Part shown: one piece after another, positions 5,740 to 6,555 of the stretch
Numbering within the stretch: the stretch's first letter is position 1
Layout: every line of letters starts with the position of its first letter
NCBI GenBank assembly: GCA_002725445.1
Contig: PBPD01000137.1
Location: 1 to 6,555, forward strand
Length of the DNA stretch: 6,555 nucleotides
DNA from: Rickettsiales bacterium
Lineage (GTDB): Bacteria; Pseudomonadota; Alphaproteobacteria; Rickettsiales; UBA3002
Direction: 5' to 3'
Notes under the pieces: model-generated
What the model saw: only the letters and a program-made list of their open reading frames with translations
Database searches by the model: none
Told to the model about the DNA's origin: nothing
Translations under genes and position numbers: made by a program

Positions 5740-5741
5740 GG

Positions 5742-5849
5742 ATGACTTACGATGACATGACTGTGGCCCAGCTAAAGGACCTGCTCAGAGAGCAGGGCCT
5801 ACCCGTTTCAGGAAAGAAGGCCGAACTCATATCCCGACTGAATGAGGCC
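5742..5849 (+). other. SAP-like domain coding segment within L32e
   Basis: Residues 1-36 fit the SAP helix-extension-helix pattern: Leu11, Leu14 and Leu15 in the first helix, Gly19-Leu20-Pro21 at the turn, Ser23-Gly24 in the extension, and Lys26, Glu28, Leu29, Ile30, Arg32 and Leu33 in the second helix. SAP domains generally bind nucleic acids, mostly DNA. In the context of a ribosomal protein, RNA or surface contact is equally possible. The match is by pattern, not by a profile search. Confidence 0.8.
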
Positions 5850-6407
5850 GAAGTCTCCGAGGAAGAGCCCGAGGAAGCTCCTGATATGGTCGAGGAAGAA
5901 TCCGAGGAGCCTAACTTCGAAGAGGAGGAGGAATTCTACGAAGATGATGGCGACTTCGAGGAATGGGATGATTTCCATACTGCCAGACAGAAGCCAATAC
6001 TGGACGAATCAACCAAGTCAGCATTGAAGACTCGTGCCGATCAGAGTAAGAAGCAGCCAGCATTCAGAAGACAGGAGTGGTTTAGGTACAGACGCCTTTC
6101 AAAGACCGGATACAGGAAGCCCAAGGGAAAGGACTCTAAGATGAGGAAGAACCTGAAGTACAGGTCACCTATGGCTCGAGTAGGGGATGGTAAGGTCGCT
6201 GCTGCTAGGGGATTGCACCCTTCCGGATTCCAGGAAGTATTGGTCCACAAGGCCGATCAACTAGACGGCCTAGACCCAGAGAGACAGGCGGTTAGAATAG
6301 GGTCAGCAGTCGGCAACAGGAAGCGATCTAGAATTCACGATAGAGCAGACGATCTGGGTCTGAGGATTCTCAATAGGCGACAAATTGAGAGAAAGGGGGA
6401 CATCTAA
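5742..6407 (+). CDS. rpl32e: Large-subunit ribosomal protein L32e (eL32) with N-terminal SAP-like domain and acidic linker
   Basis: L32e is an archaeal/eukaryotic protein bound to 23S rRNA. The usual protein corresponds to residues about 105-221: FRRQEWFRYRRL (108-119), the GYRKPKGKDSKMRK region (123-136), ARGLHPSGFQEVLVH (155-169) and the AVRIGSAVGNRKRSRI block. Ahead of it are two additions. Residues 1-36 match a SAP motif: TVAQLKDLLREQGLPVSGKK, then ELISRL. Residues 38-78 are a Glu/Asp-rich linker. Haloarchaeal L32e also carries an N-terminal extension, a helix-hairpin-helix plus an acidic linker, so the layout has a precedent with a different domain. ATG 5742 is preferred because a G-rich SD (5730-5734) lies seven bases upstream; ATG 5736 would add two residues. 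The frame is continuous through all three parts. The TAATG junction overlaps L19e by one base. Confidence 0.95.
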   Translation: MTYDDMTVAQLKDLLREQGLPVSGKKAELISRLNEAEVSEEEPEEAPDMVEEESEEPNFEEEEEFYEDDGDFEEWDDFHTARQKPILDESTKSALKTRADQSKKQPAFRRQEWFRYRRLSKTGYRKPKGKDSKMRKNLKYRSPMARVGDGKVAAARGLHPSGFQEVLVHKADQLDGLDPERQAVRIGSAVGNRKRSRIHDRADDLGLRILNRRQIERKGDI

Positions 6408-6555
6408 TGATAATCACTAATCAGAAGAGGATGGCCGCAGAGATATTGTCTAGGAAGGAGGGCAAGAGAGTGGGTATTCACCGTATTTGGGTGAACCCCG
6501 ACTATCTGGGAGAAGTGTCAGACGCTGTACAGAAGGACGATGTCAGGATGCTAAT
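6407..6555 (+). CDS. rpl19e: Large-subunit ribosomal protein L19e (eL19), 5' part only
   Basis: L19e is restricted to Archaea and Eukarya and forms long helices in the large subunit, including an inter-subunit contact. About 49 codons are visible before the window ends. TNQKRMAAEILS matches the family N-terminus, and HRIWVNPDYLGEVSDAV matches the following segment; in relatives this reads like R-[IV]-W-[IVL]-[DN]-P. Between them, the run after AAEIL is about six residues longer (SRKEGKRVGI) than the usual short Gly turn. The ATG overlaps the L32e stop by one base (TAATG), and GGGGGA (6395-6400) is the SD. L19e after L32e is the standard archaeal order, with L18 and S5 expected next. Confidence 0.94.
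   Translation, partial: MIITNQKRMAAEILSRKEGKRVGIHRIWVNPDYLGEVSDAVQKDDVRML

Noticed and set aside
5670..5741. N-terminal extension of L32e back to ATG 5670, inside L6.
   Set aside because: It is an out-of-frame reading of the L6 3' end; the SAP-like domain and the SD place the start at 5742.
224..6555. Minus-strand frames of 60-140 codons across the operon.
   Set aside because: Each lies opposite a confidently identified ribosomal gene, none shows a recognisable domain, and they follow from codon bias of the + strand genes.

Overview
The window is a stretch of an archaeal ribosomal-protein superoperon (the S10/spc region), all on the + strand. The archaeal assignment is firm. The gene set includes proteins found only in Archaea and Eukarya (S4e, L32e, L19e). 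It also has the two non-ribosomal members typical of archaeal versions of this operon: the SUI1-type initiation factor and the RNase P subunit Rnp1. The operon body looks moderate in G+C (roughly half by eye) and uses strong Shine-Dalgarno (SD) sites. A euryarchaeon, possibly a marine Thermoplasmatota/Poseidoniia (Marine Group II) relative, is my best guess, but that placement is inference only.

Layout. Positions 1-112 are AT-rich (about 28% G+C by hand count) and hold the 3' end of an unrelated reading frame. Its C-terminus resembles the last strand of an outer-membrane beta-barrel. Positions 113-211 are an AT-rich intergenic region. From 224 to the window end, 15 genes follow with gaps of 11 nt or less, or short overlaps: L22, S3, L29, SUI1/aIF1, Rnp1, S17, L14, L24, S4e, L5, S14, S8, L6, L32e and the start of L19e. 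S14 (50 codons, 4623-4775) is small and easily missed. Tight spacing, ATGA and TAATG overlaps and SD sites lying on upstream stop codons indicate one polycistronic, translationally coupled transcript that continues past the window.

Together the genes supply parts of both ribosomal subunits, an initiation factor acting on the small subunit, and a protein subunit of the tRNA 5'-processing enzyme RNase P.

Most of the window is conserved and ordinary. The points worth a second look are: (1) an N-terminal SAP-like domain and a long acidic linker fused to L32e; (2) a roughly 20-residue basic insertion in the KOW loop of L24; (3) the operon's start at L22, where archaea normally have L3-L4-L23-L2-S19, next to an AT-rich, bacterial-looking OMP tail (a real rearrangement or a chimeric join); (4) a Cys/His cluster and acidic tail in L22; and (5) loss of usually conserved Cys and His in S17. 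I see no CRISPR array, tRNA, rRNA, mobile element or defence system.
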